Positions 45,315-54,607 of a DNA stretch of 64,000 bases are shown piece after piece. The translations under genes were made by a program, and so were the position numbers. The notes under the pieces are model-generated. The model was not told the origin of the DNA. It ran no database searches and saw only the letters and a list, made by a program, of their open reading frames with translations. Position 1 is the first letter of the stretch; each line of letters starts with the position of its first letter. The DNA is from an uncultured Prevotella sp. (GTDB lineage: Bacteria; Bacteroidota; Bacteroidia; Bacteroidales; Bacteroidaceae): NCBI GenBank assembly GCA_900316015.1, contig ONBG01000025.1, positions 20,129-84,128 of the forward strand, in the 5' to 3' direction.

Positions 45315-45821
45315 ATGGATATATTAACTCCTGATACCGGCTTACTTTTCTGGATGACGTTGGTCTTCATCATCGTCTTCATCATCTTGCGGAAATGGGG
45401 ATTCCCTGTTATCGTCAAGATGGTCAATGACCGTAAGGCTTATATAGACGATTCCTTGAAGAAGGCTCACGAAGCAAATGAAAAGTTGGCTAATATTCAA
45501 AAAGAAGGAGAATCCATCAAGCAAGGAGCACGCGAGAAGGAGGCCGAGATCCTGAAGGAAGCAGCCAAGACTCGTGATGCCATTGTCGAGAAGGCTCAAG
45601 CGAAGGCAAAAGATGAAGGAGAACGCCTGATCAACGATGCCAAGGCTGAGATAGAAGCCCAGAAGCAGAACGCGGTCAAGGATATCCGTTCACAAGTAGC
45701 AGTCCTGTCTGTGCAAATAGCAGAAAAGGTACTTCGTGAGAAACTTTCTACCAATGAAGCTCAAATGGATTTGATAAACCGATTGCTGGATGAAGTTGCT
45801 TCTGATAACAAGAAAGTATAG
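45315..45821 (+). CDS. atpF: F0 ATP synthase subunit b
   Basis: 168 residues: one N-terminal membrane helix (LLFWMTLVFIIVFIILRKWGF) and a long charged helix with heptad character up to the end (KEAEILKEAAKTRDAIVEKA). This peripheral stalk ties F1 to subunit a. The residue GFPVIVKMVNDRKAYIDDSL after the membrane helix is characteristic. Confidence 0.95.
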   Translation: MDILTPDTGLLFWMTLVFIIVFIILRKWGFPVIVKMVNDRKAYIDDSLKKAHEANEKLANIQKEGESIKQGAREKEAEILKEAAKTRDAIVEKAQAKAKDEGERLINDAKAEIEAQKQNAVKDIRSQVAVLSVQIAEKVLREKLSTNEAQMDLINRLLDEVASDNKKV

Positions 45822-45826
45822 AGCTT

Positions 45827-46360
45827 ATGGATATAGGTGTAATATCGGTTCGATATGCCCGTGCACTCCTCAAGAGCGCAACGTTGGCTAAACTGGAGGA
45901 TCAGGTGTATCAGGAGATGCAGACTCTCTCTCAGAGTTACATCCAAGTGCCCGAGCTGAGGTTTACGATCGACAATCCTATGCTCGCCAAGGATAAGAAG
46001 AAGGCTGTATTGGTGACTGCCTGTGGCGGAGAAGTCACAGACCTGACCCAAACATTCATTCAACTGGTCCTGGGCGAAGACAGGGAGAGTACCCTGCAAT
46101 TCATGGCTGCTTCGTATATCACCCTATACAGGAAACAGAAGAACATCACCCGTGGACGACTCATCACAGCCGTTGCCGTTTCTCCTGCTACAGAGCAGAA
46201 GATGAAGGAAATGGTAGAGGGTAAAACTCAAGGCACTGTGGAGTTTCAGACGGAGATTGATCCTTCCATTATTGGGGGATTCATCCTCGATTATGATACT
46301 TACCGTATGGATGCCAGCGTTAAGACAAAACTGAACGACATCCTCGCACAGTTGAAATAA
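45827..46360 (+). CDS. atpH: F1 ATP synthase subunit delta
   Basis: 177 residues. The start ISVRYARALLKSATLAKLEDQVYQ and the C-terminal IDPSIIGGFILDYDTYRMDASVKTKL (GG-F motif) mark subunit delta, which joins the peripheral stalk to the top of alpha3-beta3. It starts five bases after atpF. Confidence 0.95.
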   Translation: MDIGVISVRYARALLKSATLAKLEDQVYQEMQTLSQSYIQVPELRFTIDNPMLAKDKKKAVLVTACGGEVTDLTQTFIQLVLGEDRESTLQFMAASYITLYRKQKNITRGRLITAVAVSPATEQKMKEMVEGKTQGTVEFQTEIDPSIIGGFILDYDTYRMDASVKTKLNDILAQLK

Positions 46361-46389
46361 TAATCAATTATTAATTAAAGAACATAAAC

Positions 46390-47976
46390 ATGTCAGATAA
46401 AATTAAACCAAGCGAAGTGTCAGACGTACTGGTTCAGCAACTTGCAAAGATCAGCTCCGGCGAGAAGTTTGAGGAAGTGGGTACCGTCCTGCAGGTCAGT
46501 GATGGTGTTGCCCGTATCTACGGACTTCGCAATGCGGAAGCAAATGAGTTGCTTGAGTTCGAAAACGGTACGATGGCAATCGTGATGAACCTGGAGGAAG
46601 ACAATGTAGGTTGTGTCCTCTTGGGTAGCACCGCTGGTATCAAGGAGGGCATGTCGGTGAAGCGTACCCATCGAATCGCGTCGATCCGTGTGAATGACAA
46701 TTTCCTCGGACGCGTGGTTAACCCCTTGGGGCAAGCCATTGATGGAAAAGGCGATATTGACTTGACCGGTGCTTATGAAATGCCTCTGGACCGCAAGGCT
46801 CCCGGCGTTATTTACCGTCAACCGGTAAAGGAACCGCTGCAAACAGGTTTAAAGGCCGTGGATTCCATGATCCCTATTGGGCGTGGACAGCGTGAGTTGA
46901 TTATCGGTGACCGACAGACGGGTAAGACTGCCATTGCCGTTGATGCCATCATTAACCAGAAAAGCCTTTATGAGGCTGGGCATCCGGTCTATTGTATCTA
47001 TGTTGCCATAGGTCAGAAAGCTTCAACGGTAGCTGCCCTCGTGCAGACGTTGAAGGAGCATGGAGCTCTTCCTTACACGATCGTAGTCAGTGCAACGGCT
47101 GCTGATCCTGCCGCCATGCAGTATTATGCTCCGTTCGCTGGGGCAGCCATTGGCGAGTATTTCCGTGATCGTGGGCTTTCGGCCTTGGTGGTCTATGATG
47201 ATCTTTCCAAGCAGGCTGTTGCCTATCGTGAGGTATCCCTGATCCTCCGCCGTCCATCTGGTCGTGAGGCATATCCTGGCGATGTCTTCTATTTGCATTC
47301 ACGTTTGTTGGAGCGTGCAGCCAGAATCAATGACCAGCAGGAGGTAGCCGAGCAGATGAATGACCTGCCCGCATGCATGAAAGGTCACGTGAAGGGTGGT
47401 GGCTCTTTGACGGCTCTCCCGATCATCGAGACGCAAGCAGGCGATGTGTCTGCCTATATCCCAACGAATGTGATCTCTATTACTGATGGGCAGATCTACT
47501 TGGAGACCGACCTTTTCAACCAAGGATTTCGACCAGCTATCAATGTGGGTATTTCCGTATCCCGTGTTGGAGGTTCTGCACAAATCAAGAGTATGAAGAA
47601 GGTTGCCGGAACCTTGAAGATCGATATGGCTCAGTATCGCGAGTTGGAGAGCTTCTCCAAATTCTCCAGCGACATGGATGCGGTAACTGCAATGACATTG
47701 GATCGTGGTAGGAAGAATAACCAATTGCTGATCCAACCCCAATATAGTCCAATGCCTGTAGGTGAACAGGTTGCAATCCTATATTGCGGCGTACATGGAC
47801 TCATGCATGAGGTTCCTGTTGAGAAAGTACGTCAGTGCCAGGACCAATTCCTTGAAACGATCCGTTCGTCACATCCGGAAGTTATTGAGACACTTGGAAG
47901 TGGAAAGATAACCGATGAGGTGACAAAGACGATTGAGGATGTCATGGCCAATGTGGCTGGTCAATTTAAATCATAA
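46390..47976 (+). CDS. atpA: F1 ATP synthase subunit alpha
   Basis: 528 residues. Non-catalytic nucleotide-binding subunit: [17 protein letters not shown] (P-loop, about 176-192), [34 protein letters not shown] with the expected Arg finger region [10 protein letters not shown]. It follows delta after 29 bases and precedes gamma after six. Confidence 0.98.
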   Translation: MSDKIKPSEVSDVLVQQLAKISSGEKFEEVGTVLQVSDGVARIYGLRNAEANELLEFENGTMAIVMNLEEDNVGCVLLGSTAGIKEGMSVKRTHRIASIRVNDNFLGRVVNPLGQAIDGKGDIDLTGAYEMPLDRKAPGVIYRQPVKEPLQTGLKAVDSMIPIGRGQRELIIGDRQTGKTAIAVDAIINQKSLYEAGHPVYCIYVAIGQKASTVAALVQTLKEHGALPYTIVVSATAADPAAMQYYAPFAGAAIGEYFRDRGLSALVVYDDLSKQAVAYREVSLILRRPSGREAYPGDVFYLHSRLLERAARINDQQEVAEQMNDLPACMKGHVKGGGSLTALPIIETQAGDVSAYIPTNVISITDGQIYLETDLFNQGFRPAINVGISVSRVGGSAQIKSMKKVAGTLKIDMAQYRELESFSKFSSDMDAVTAMTLDRGRKNNQLLIQPQYSPMPVGEQVAILYCGVHGLMHEVPVEKVRQCQDQFLETIRSSHPEVIETLGSGKITDEVTKTIEDVMANVAGQFKS

Positions 47977-47982
47977 TAGCCT

Positions 47983-48948
47983 ATGCCGTCACTGAAAGAG
48001 ATAAAGACCCGTATTGCAAGCGTCAATTCCACTCGTAAGATCACAAGTGCCATGAAAATGGTAGCTTCAAGCAAGTTGAACCATGCCCAGCGCATGATCG
48101 GCAACATGCTTCCTTATGAGACCTTGCTTGAGCATATCCTCAAGACATTCATCGCATCCGAGGCGGATGCACGGAATGTGTTCACAGAAGAGCGACCTGT
48201 CAAGAGAGTCGCACTGATCGTGTTCTCTTCGAACAGCAGCCTCTGTGGTGGATTCAATGCCAATGTCATCAAATTGATGGAAAAGGCCTTGCAGGACTAT
48301 CAAGATTTAGGCAAGGATCATATCTTGATATATCCAATTGGCCGTAGGGTTGCAGAGAAAGTGACGAAACTTGGATATACATCAGCAGGCGAGTTCTATG
48401 AATTGGCAGACAAGCCCAATGTGCAAGGCTGCATTGACATAGCTCAAGAGATTGGAAAGAAATTCGTGGATGGGGAAATTGACAAGGTGGAGATGATCTA
48501 TCATCATTTCAAAAGTGCCGGTAGTCAGATTCTCACTCGGAAGACATTCCTTCCCATTGATCTCACCGAAGAATTGAACGCAGACAAGGAGCGAGACCTT
48601 TCTTCTAACCTTGCAACAGCCAAGGCACAGGAGTACTTGCGTAAAAAGCAAGAAAAGAAGGAACGTCAGCAAGAGAGTGTCAAGCCTCTGAATGATAACT
48701 TCATCGTGGAGCCTGACATGAACACGGTATTGAGCCGCCTGATTCCAAAACTCGCCCATCTGTCTATCTATACAGCTTTGTTGGATAGCAATGCCAGTGA
48801 GCATGCAGCACGCATGGTGGCCATGCAAACAGCGACGGACAATGCCGATGAGTTGTTGCGCGACCTGAATCTGCAGTATAACAAGAGTCGTCAGCAGGCT
48901 ATTACAAGTGAATTGCTTGATATTGTTGGCGGAAGTGTCAACAATTAA
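47983..48948 (+). CDS. atpG: F1 ATP synthase subunit gamma
   Basis: 321 residues, slightly longer than usual because of a charged insert around residues 205-235 (QEYLRKKQEKKERQQESVK). The N-terminal helix (KEIKTRIASVNSTRKITSAMKMVA) and the C-terminal helix (MVAMQTATDNADELLRDLNLQYNKSRQQAIT) form the rotating coiled coil. It ends the operon, followed by a strong terminator. Confidence 0.97.
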   Translation: MPSLKEIKTRIASVNSTRKITSAMKMVASSKLNHAQRMIGNMLPYETLLEHILKTFIASEADARNVFTEERPVKRVALIVFSSNSSLCGGFNANVIKLMEKALQDYQDLGKDHILIYPIGRRVAEKVTKLGYTSAGEFYELADKPNVQGCIDIAQEIGKKFVDGEIDKVEMIYHHFKSAGSQILTRKTFLPIDLTEELNADKERDLSSNLATAKAQEYLRKKQEKKERQQESVKPLNDNFIVEPDMNTVLSRLIPKLAHLSIYTALLDSNASEHAARMVAMQTATDNADELLRDLNLQYNKSRQQAITSELLDIVGGSVNN

Positions 48949-48963
48949 CAGAAGTCGTATATG

Positions 48964-49030
48964 AGACTGTGCTAAAAAGTAATGATCTTTTTCACTACTT
49001 TTTAAGTACAGTCTTATATTTTTTCCCTTT
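48964..49030 (+). terminator. ATP synthase operon terminator
   Basis: AGACTGTGCTAAAAAGTA (from 48964) pairs with TACTTTTTAAGTACAGTCT (to 49014) with one wobble and one bulge, followed by a T-rich tract to 49030. It ends the atp transcript just before ftsY. Confidence 0.85.
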
Positions 49031-49057
49031 AAATCCTATTATGCCAGTTTTTTTTCG

Positions 49058-49065
49058 TAATTTTG
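49058..49065 (+). promoter_or_regulatory. -7 box of ftsY-rimO
   Basis: TAATTTTG lies 20 bases before the ftsY ATG at 49085. A -33 element is not clear. Confidence 0.55.
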
Positions 49066-49084
49066 CGGTAAAATCGGTTATAAT

Positions 49085-50044
49085 ATGGGAATATTCGGTT
49101 TATTCAATAAAAAGAAGAAGGAAACTCTCGACCATGGTCTGGAGAAAACCAAGGAGAGTGTATTCGGGAAACTTACACGTGCCATTGCCGGTAAGTCCAA
49201 GGTAGACGATGATGTGCTGGATAACTTGGAAGAGGTATTGATCACTTCTGACGTGGGAGTGGATACTACATTGAAGATTATCCAACGCATTGAGAGCCGA
49301 GTAGCTCGGGATAAATATGTCTCTACCTCTGAGCTCAATGGTATCTTGCGTGATGAGATTGCTGCGTTATTGACGGAAAATCATACGGAGGATAATGATA
49401 ATTGGGATCTTCCCACTGATCACAGACCTTATGTCATCTTAGTAGTTGGGGTCAATGGCGTGGGCAAGACGACAACGATTGGGAAACTTGCTTATCAGTT
49501 TAAAAAAGCTGGAAAGAAAGTATATCTTGGTGCTGCAGACACTTTCCGAGCAGCTGCTGTAGAGCAAATCTGCATTTGGGGAGAACGTGTTGGTGTTCCT
49601 GTTGTCAAGCAACAGATGGGATCAGACCCTGCCTCTGTGGCATTCGACACTTTACAGAGTGCCAAGGCGAATGATGCGGACGTAGTGATCATCGATACAG
49701 CAGGACGCCTTCACAATAAGGTTGGGTTGATGAATGAATTGAAAAAGATCAAGGAAGTCATGAAGAAAGTAATCCCAACAGCCCCGGATGAGGTTCTTCT
49801 TGTCTTAGATGGGAGTACGGGACAGAATGCATTTGAGCAGGCTAAGCAATTCTCTGCAGTCACCCAGATTACTTCCTTGGCAATTACCAAACTTGACGGA
49901 ACAGCCAAAGGGGGCGTCGTTATTGGAATCAGCGATCAACTCAAAGTCCCTGTGAAATACATTGGATTAGGGGAGGGCATGGAGGATCTCCAACTCTTCA
50001 ATAAGCAACAATTTGTCGATTCCCTTTTTGGCGATAAAATATAA
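49085..50044 (+). CDS. ftsY: Signal recognition particle receptor FtsY
   Basis: 319 residues. The NG domain is complete: helical N part, then VVGVNGVGKTTTIGKLA (G1), DTFRAAAVEQI, VIIDTAGRLHNK (G3) and ITKLDGTAKGG (G4), ending GLGEGMEDLQLF. The acidic A domain of E. coli FtsY is absent, as is common in this phylum. It takes ribosome-SRP complexes to the membrane. Its stop overlaps the rimO start. Confidence 0.96.
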   Translation: MGIFGLFNKKKKETLDHGLEKTKESVFGKLTRAIAGKSKVDDDVLDNLEEVLITSDVGVDTTLKIIQRIESRVARDKYVSTSELNGILRDEIAALLTENHTEDNDNWDLPTDHRPYVILVVGVNGVGKTTTIGKLAYQFKKAGKKVYLGAADTFRAAAVEQICIWGERVGVPVVKQQMGSDPASVAFDTLQSAKANDADVVIIDTAGRLHNKVGLMNELKKIKEVMKKVIPTAPDEVLLVLDGSTGQNAFEQAKQFSAVTQITSLAITKLDGTAKGGVVIGISDQLKVPVKYIGLGEGMEDLQLFNKQQFVDSLFGDKI

Positions 50045-51339
50045 TGAAGAAGAATCAGGTCGATATTATTTCCATGGGCTGCTCAAAGAATTTAGTGGAC
50101 AGTGAGCTACTCATGAAACAATTTGAGGCAAATGGATTCCATTGCGTCCATAATAGCAAGCGTCCTCAAGGAGAAATTGCAGTGATCAACACGTGCGGTT
50201 TCATAGAAAGCGCAAAGGAGGAGAGTATCAATACCATTCTGGAATTTGCACAAGCAAAGCAGGAGGGACGTATCCATAAACTATTTGTCATGGGATGCCT
50301 CTCCCAACGCTATCAGAAAGAGCTTGAAGCAGAAATACCTCAGGTGGACAAATTTTATGGCAAGTTCAACTATAAACAGTTACTGACTGATTTAGGCAAG
50401 GCAGACATCGCATCCTGTGATGGGAAACGACACATCACGACCCCACATCATTATGCATACGTGAAGATCAGTGAGGGGTGTGATCGTCATTGCGCATATT
50501 GTGCAATACCTATCATTACCGGACAGCATGTAAGTCGACCTAAACATGAAATTCTTGATGAGGTTCGCGACCTGGTGTCGCAGGGAGTCAAGGAGTTTCA
50601 GGTCATCGCCCAGGAACTGACCTATTATGGCATGGATCTTGATGGGAAGAAACATATTGCCGACCTAATCCGTGACATGGCTGACATTAAAGGAGTTAAG
50701 TGGATCAGACTGCATTATGCCTATCCTCATCAATTTCCAATGGATTTACTGGACGTAATGCGTGAGAAACCGAATGTTTGCAAGTACCTTGACATCGCTT
50801 TTCAGCATATTTCAGACCACATGTTGGAGAGGATGCATCGACACGTAACAAAACAAGAGACGTTCGATCTCATCCGCACGATTCGAGAGAAAGTTCCTGG
50901 CATCCATATCCGCACAACACTGATGACAGGATTCCCGGGTGAGACAGAAGAGGATTTTGAGGAATTGATGGAATTCACTCGTTGGGCTCGTTTTGAGCGA
51001 ATGGGTGCATTTGCTTATTCCGAGGAGGAAGGAACTTACAGTGCCCTGCATTACAAAGATGATGTTCCTGAGGAAGTGAAAAACCATCGACTGGATCAGT
51101 TAATGGATCTTCAACAGCAGATTAGTGCTGAGATTGAAGCGGAGAAAGTTGGAAAGATCATGCAGGTAATTATCGACCGCAAAGAAGGAGATTATTATAT
51201 AGGGAGAACGGAGTTCTGTTCCCCAGAGGTTGATCCGGAAGTGTTGATCAGAACAGACCAGACGTTGCGGGTAGGTAGGTTCTATACCGTAAAAATGATT
51301 GCGAGCGAAGAATTCGATTTATATGGTGAAATAGCATGA
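50044..51339 (+). CDS. rimO: Ribosomal protein S12 methylthiotransferase RimO
   Basis: 431 residues. Methylthiolates an Asp of ribosomal protein S12. Order: UPF0004 domain with cysteines in ISMGCSKNLVDSE, NTCGF and VMGCLSQRY; radical SAM cluster CDRHCAYCAIP (about 146-156); C-terminal TRAM domain. PHHYAYVKISEGCDRHC distinguishes it from MiaB only by family pattern. It overlaps ftsY by one base and the HU gene by four. Confidence 0.94.
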   Translation: MKKNQVDIISMGCSKNLVDSELLMKQFEANGFHCVHNSKRPQGEIAVINTCGFIESAKEESINTILEFAQAKQEGRIHKLFVMGCLSQRYQKELEAEIPQVDKFYGKFNYKQLLTDLGKADIASCDGKRHITTPHHYAYVKISEGCDRHCAYCAIPIITGQHVSRPKHEILDEVRDLVSQGVKEFQVIAQELTYYGMDLDGKKHIADLIRDMADIKGVKWIRLHYAYPHQFPMDLLDVMREKPNVCKYLDIAFQHISDHMLERMHRHVTKQETFDLIRTIREKVPGIHIRTTLMTGFPGETEEDFEELMEFTRWARFERMGAFAYSEEEGTYSALHYKDDVPEEVKNHRLDQLMDLQQQISAEIEAEKVGKIMQVIIDRKEGDYYIGRTEFCSPEVDPEVLIRTDQTLRVGRFYTVKMIASEEFDLYGEIA

Positions 51340-51629
51340 ACAATAAGGAATTTATTGCTGAATTATCACAGCGTACGGGTTATACGCAATCTGATACGCA
51401 GAATCTCATCCGCACGCTCACCAATGCTATGAGCAATGCGTTCGAGGATGGTGATGCCGTAAATATCCCGGACTTTGGTACCTTTGAGGTAAAGAAGCGC
51501 CTGGAAAGGATCGTCGTTAACCCAGGTACCGGACAGAGAATGCTGGTTCCACCCAAGCTTGTATTGAATTTTAAACCCACCTCCTTGATCAAGGAAATAC
51601 TTAAGAAAGGAGGGGATCGCCATGAATAA
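51336..51629 (+). CDS. HU-family DNA-binding protein
   Basis: 97 residues: two N-terminal helices (NNKEFIAELSQRTGYTQSDTQNLI), then GDAVNIPDFGTFEVKKRLERIVVNPGTG with the beta arm that enters the minor groove, and PKLVLNFKPT. This is a slightly diverged HU/IHF. It overlaps rimO by four bases and the following HU-like gene by eight, so the two are coexpressed and might pair. Confidence 0.9.
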   Translation: MNNKEFIAELSQRTGYTQSDTQNLIRTLTNAMSNAFEDGDAVNIPDFGTFEVKKRLERIVVNPGTGQRMLVPPKLVLNFKPTSLIKEILKKGGDRHE

Positions 51630-53193
51630 AATTGGATTAGCAGAATTAGCAGTTGCGCTTGTCAAGGAACATTCCTTAAGTACTAAAGACGCAGAAGCTT
51701 TTATCCAAAGATTCTCGGATGTCTTGAATGATGGATTACATCATGAGAAGCAAGTAAAAGTGAAGGGATTGGGAACTTTTAAAGTAACCAATGTCAGTGC
51801 ACGTGAGAGTGTTGATGTGAATACAGGCAAGAGAATTGTCATTGACTCTCGTTCAAAAATATCTTTTACACCTGAAGCGAGCCTCAGGGAATTGGTGAAC
51901 AAGCCTTTTTCACAGTTCGAAACCGTCGTCGTAGGCGATGGGGTAGACTTCTCTGCCATAGATCAAAAATATGCAGACACAATGCAAGAAAGTACGGATG
52001 GAGATACATTGACTGAGGAAACTTCCCAAACAGATAAAAAGAACTCGTTGGAACCAGAACCAGAGATCGCATCCCTGCAAGAGAAGCCAGCAATCGTTGC
52101 ATCCCAGCAAGAAAAACCGGCAACCGTCAGACCTATTGTAGAACCAGCCATAGAAGAGGCACCTATTGTGGCAAAGGACATCCTTTCAGAACCAGCATCT
52201 GTGGATACCACTACATTGGCTTCACCTCATGATAAGCCTATTGCCCCTATGGAAGAACAGATGAAGGAAAATAGTGAAGCAGATGGATCTGATCATCCTT
52301 CAGAAATGCAGGCTCCAAAGTCATATTCATTGTCTGCAGCACAGTTGCAAGCCCTCAATGGAAATCCTTCAAGCTTAAAGACCGAGGAAAAAGAACCCAT
52401 TTCGGCATCTCAGGAATATCTCCAGAATGATACCCCACAAGCTGATCACCCCATGGAAGGTACAGCCCCTGTACCAAAAGCATCCGCACAAACGATGGAT
52501 ATGGGTATTGATCAGCATGCGTATGAGAAGCAATTGAAACGTGAGAATAGTGCTCTTATTGACATCAATGATGACTTGAAAGAACACTTAGACAGGAGTC
52601 ATCGCATCATCAGATGGATGATGGCATTGTTCCTGCTGTTGATATTGGGTGGTGGGACTGCTGCTTTTTTCATGTACAAGCAACTGAACCAGAGAGATAA
52701 CCAGATCAGGCAGTTGATTACAGAGGCGATATCCTCAAGAAATGAGGATATTCCAAACAAGGATTCAGTGCAGAAGGAAACAACAACGGTCCCGTCTATG
52801 GAAAAGAGTGCAGTGGCAGTTTCATCAAATGCCACTTCTACAACAGAAAAAAAATCCCCATCTCAGGATGAGAATGCTGCTATCTCAAGTCAGACAAGTG
52901 CTCTGCCGACCAAAGTAAGCAGCAAGGATCGCATGAAGGACATTCAAGAGAAACCCGTCAACAACAAAGATTACGACAGTGATCCCAGAGTGCGTACAGG
53001 GGCATGGATTATTACGGGAGTTGCCCAAACCGTTACAGTTAAGAAAGGACAAACACTAGCGACGATTAGCAGGACCCACCTTGGTCCAGGAATGGAATGC
53101 TACGTGGAAGCTATTAATGGTGGCATTACCGAGGTTAAAGAGGGGCAGAAAATAAAAATTCCAAGTTTAAGAAACAAGAAGGCTCGGAAATGA
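51622..53193 (+). CDS. HU-like domain fused to a membrane helix and LysM domain
   Basis: 523 residues in four parts. Residues 1-95 are an HU-like DNA-binding domain (VKVKGLGTFKVTNVSARESVDVNTGKRIVI). Residues about 110-310 are a Glu/Pro/Ser-rich linker with short repeats (EKPAIV, EKPATV). A single membrane helix lies at about 328-352 (WMMALFLLLILGGGTAAFFMY). Residues about 468-516 form a LysM-like domain (TVTVKKGQTLATISRTHLG ... EGQKIKIPSL). The predicted topology puts DNA binding inside and peptidoglycan binding outside. Overlap with the preceding HU gene suggests joint function. Confidence 0.85.
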   Translation: MNKIGLAELAVALVKEHSLSTKDAEAFIQRFSDVLNDGLHHEKQVKVKGLGTFKVTNVSARESVDVNTGKRIVIDSRSKISFTPEASLRELVNKPFSQFETVVVGDGVDFSAIDQKYADTMQESTDGDTLTEETSQTDKKNSLEPEPEIASLQEKPAIVASQQEKPATVRPIVEPAIEEAPIVAKDILSEPASVDTTTLASPHDKPIAPMEEQMKENSEADGSDHPSEMQAPKSYSLSAAQLQALNGNPSSLKTEEKEPISASQEYLQNDTPQADHPMEGTAPVPKASAQTMDMGIDQHAYEKQLKRENSALIDINDDLKEHLDRSHRIIRWMMALFLLLILGGGTAAFFMYKQLNQRDNQIRQLITEAISSRNEDIPNKDSVQKETTTVPSMEKSAVAVSSNATSTTEKKSPSQDENAAISSQTSALPTKVSSKDRMKDIQEKPVNNKDYDSDPRVRTGAWIITGVAQTVTVKKGQTLATISRTHLGPGMECYVEAINGGITEVKEGQKIKIPSLRNKKARK

Positions 53194-53199
53194 GCCTTC

Positions 53200-53817
53200 T
53201 TATCGTTCGTCTACATACTTATAGGAACGATAGATGTGACTAGGGAACTTAAAAATATCATCTGTTAGGCCCCCACTTTTAAAATTAGTAATCTTTACGG
53301 TCGTCCAAAAGAAGGCTAATTTGATTTTTAAGCTGACAGGGTAATGGTTCACCCTATTTAAGAATAGCTTGACTTCCCTGATTCCTTTGATACCGGCATG
53401 CTTGGCTTTGATGAGAATAACGTCATACTTCTTCCCATTTTTCCAATGGTATGTATAATCATCCTGTGTAAATTGGAATTTGCTCATATAGCTGCCTTTC
53501 TTTTGATCATTGGCATTATAAATAGAGACAGTCTTTTTCTTCTTATCCACTAAATATTTTGTAATTCCATTACTCCAAGAGGCATACCTGGGTTCCTCAT
53601 ACCTGATCTTCTTCCCCTTATACCAAATGGTACCTTCCGCCTTGTAAAGACCAACCAAGTTGACGGAATAATGCAGGGAAGACCCTTGGGGGCCGAATAC
53701 CATCTGATAGGTTCTGTTAAACAGTTGACGAGCTTCTACTTCATGGGTCGCAGCCCATAAAACAGAGGGGAACATCATAGATATGAAGAGAACAATAATC
53801 TTATGTACGTTATTCAT
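53200..53817 (-). CDS. Exported LolA-like protein
   Basis: 205 residues with a signal peptide (IIVLFISMMFPSVLWAA). The mature part looks like an 11-strand half-barrel similar to LolA-type lipoprotein carriers, with GTIWYKGKKIRYEEPRYASW and YLVDKKKKTVSIYNAND as the typical pair of strands. LolA proper usually has an Arg lining the cavity, which I cannot place. Probably periplasmic. It converges with the HU-LysM gene, leaving six bases between the two stops. Confidence 0.65.
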   Translation of the reverse strand: MNNVHKIIVLFISMMFPSVLWAATHEVEARQLFNRTYQMVFGPQGSSLHYSVNLVGLYKAEGTIWYKGKKIRYEEPRYASWSNGITKYLVDKKKKTVSIYNANDQKKGSYMSKFQFTQDDYTYHWKNGKKYDVILIKAKHAGIKGIREVKLFLNRVNHYPVSLKIKLAFFWTTVKITNFKSGGLTDDIFKFPSHIYRSYKYVDER

Positions 53818-53845
53818 AAAGGATCATCTTACGACTTTTGCCTTG

Positions 53846-53853
53846 CAAAAATA
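53846..53853 (-). promoter_or_regulatory. -7 box of the LolA-like gene
   Basis: The minus strand reads TATTTTTG about 30 bases before the ATG at 53817. The remainder of the gap 53854-54059 is AT-rich without a gene. Confidence 0.5.
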
Positions 53854-54059
53854 CAAAAAACTATTTATATGCCCCAGATCTCTATCAACTTTAATAAACT
53901 AAAAAAACCTTAAAAATTAGACAAGAAATATTGTTTTATCGATAAAATTAGTACATTTATACCAGAATTAGTTCATATCAAATAAAATTTGCAATATGTA
54001 TTATGAACCATATATTAATTACATCAATAATTACTGCAAAGTATTTATGTAATAGTGCT

Positions 54060-54096
54060 GGGTACCGGTCTGCGAAGATAGGTATCCTTTTTTGTA
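54060..54096 (+). terminator. Isolated hairpin with T tract
   Basis: GGGTACC (54060-54066) can pair with GGTATCC (one wobble), followed by TTTTTT. No gene ends here, so it may belong to an unseen small RNA or to a lost gene. Confidence 0.35.
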
Positions 54097-54372
54097 TTAA
54101 AGAAAGTTAAACGCGATGGAGTTTCAAGAAAAAGGTGTATATTTGCAGCACAGTTAATAACTGTGCTGAAATGTATGTACTATATATAACATAGGTAATG
54201 TTTTACCACAAAACGTTTATTGCAATTTGGTTAAAATGCACTGTCTGAGAAGATAAAGTATTTTTGGCTCATTGATTGGAATGAGTTACATTTATGAGTA
54301 AATTAGTTTTAAGGTGTTGCTTGTCTGTGATGGATGAACGACACCTGTTTTTTTTCGCTCTATGAAATAAGC

Positions 54373-54473
54373 TATTCTGCTAAATTCTCTCGAGAATTTA
54401 TGGTAACACCTATGCTATGGCAGTGTAGAACCTACACGATGAGATCAAATTCTCTCGAGAATTTAGTAGAATA
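54373..54473 (+). repeat. Dispersed palindrome-pair element, copy B
   Basis: Two copies of AAATTCTCTCGAGAATTT have their CTCGAG centres at 54389 and 54454, 65 bp apart. Outer ends TATTCTGC and GTAGAATA are inverted near-repeats, so the 101-bp unit has MITE-like symmetry. The inner TTTATGGTAACAC block recurs in copy A at 23672-23755 on the opposite strand. Confidence 0.75.
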
Positions 54474-54483
54474 GGTGTTTTTC

Positions 54484-54565
54484 TGTCAACCTCGTGTCAA
54501 CCTTTGTCAACCTCAAATCAGGTTGCAAGCCCGATAAACAAAGGGTTTTGACAACCTGTCAACCT
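54484..54565 (+). repeat. TGTCAACCT direct repeats
   Basis: TGTCAACCT occurs at 54484, 54495, 54505 and 54557, with an inverted AGGTTG at 54520. The first three are spaced 11 and 10 bp apart, near one helical turn. They lie between the palindromic element and the 3' end of the hydrolase gene. Confidence 0.6.
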
Positions 54566-54607
54566 ATTTTAAGAAAATCTCTATGTATTGATCATGAAAA
54601 AAGCAGA

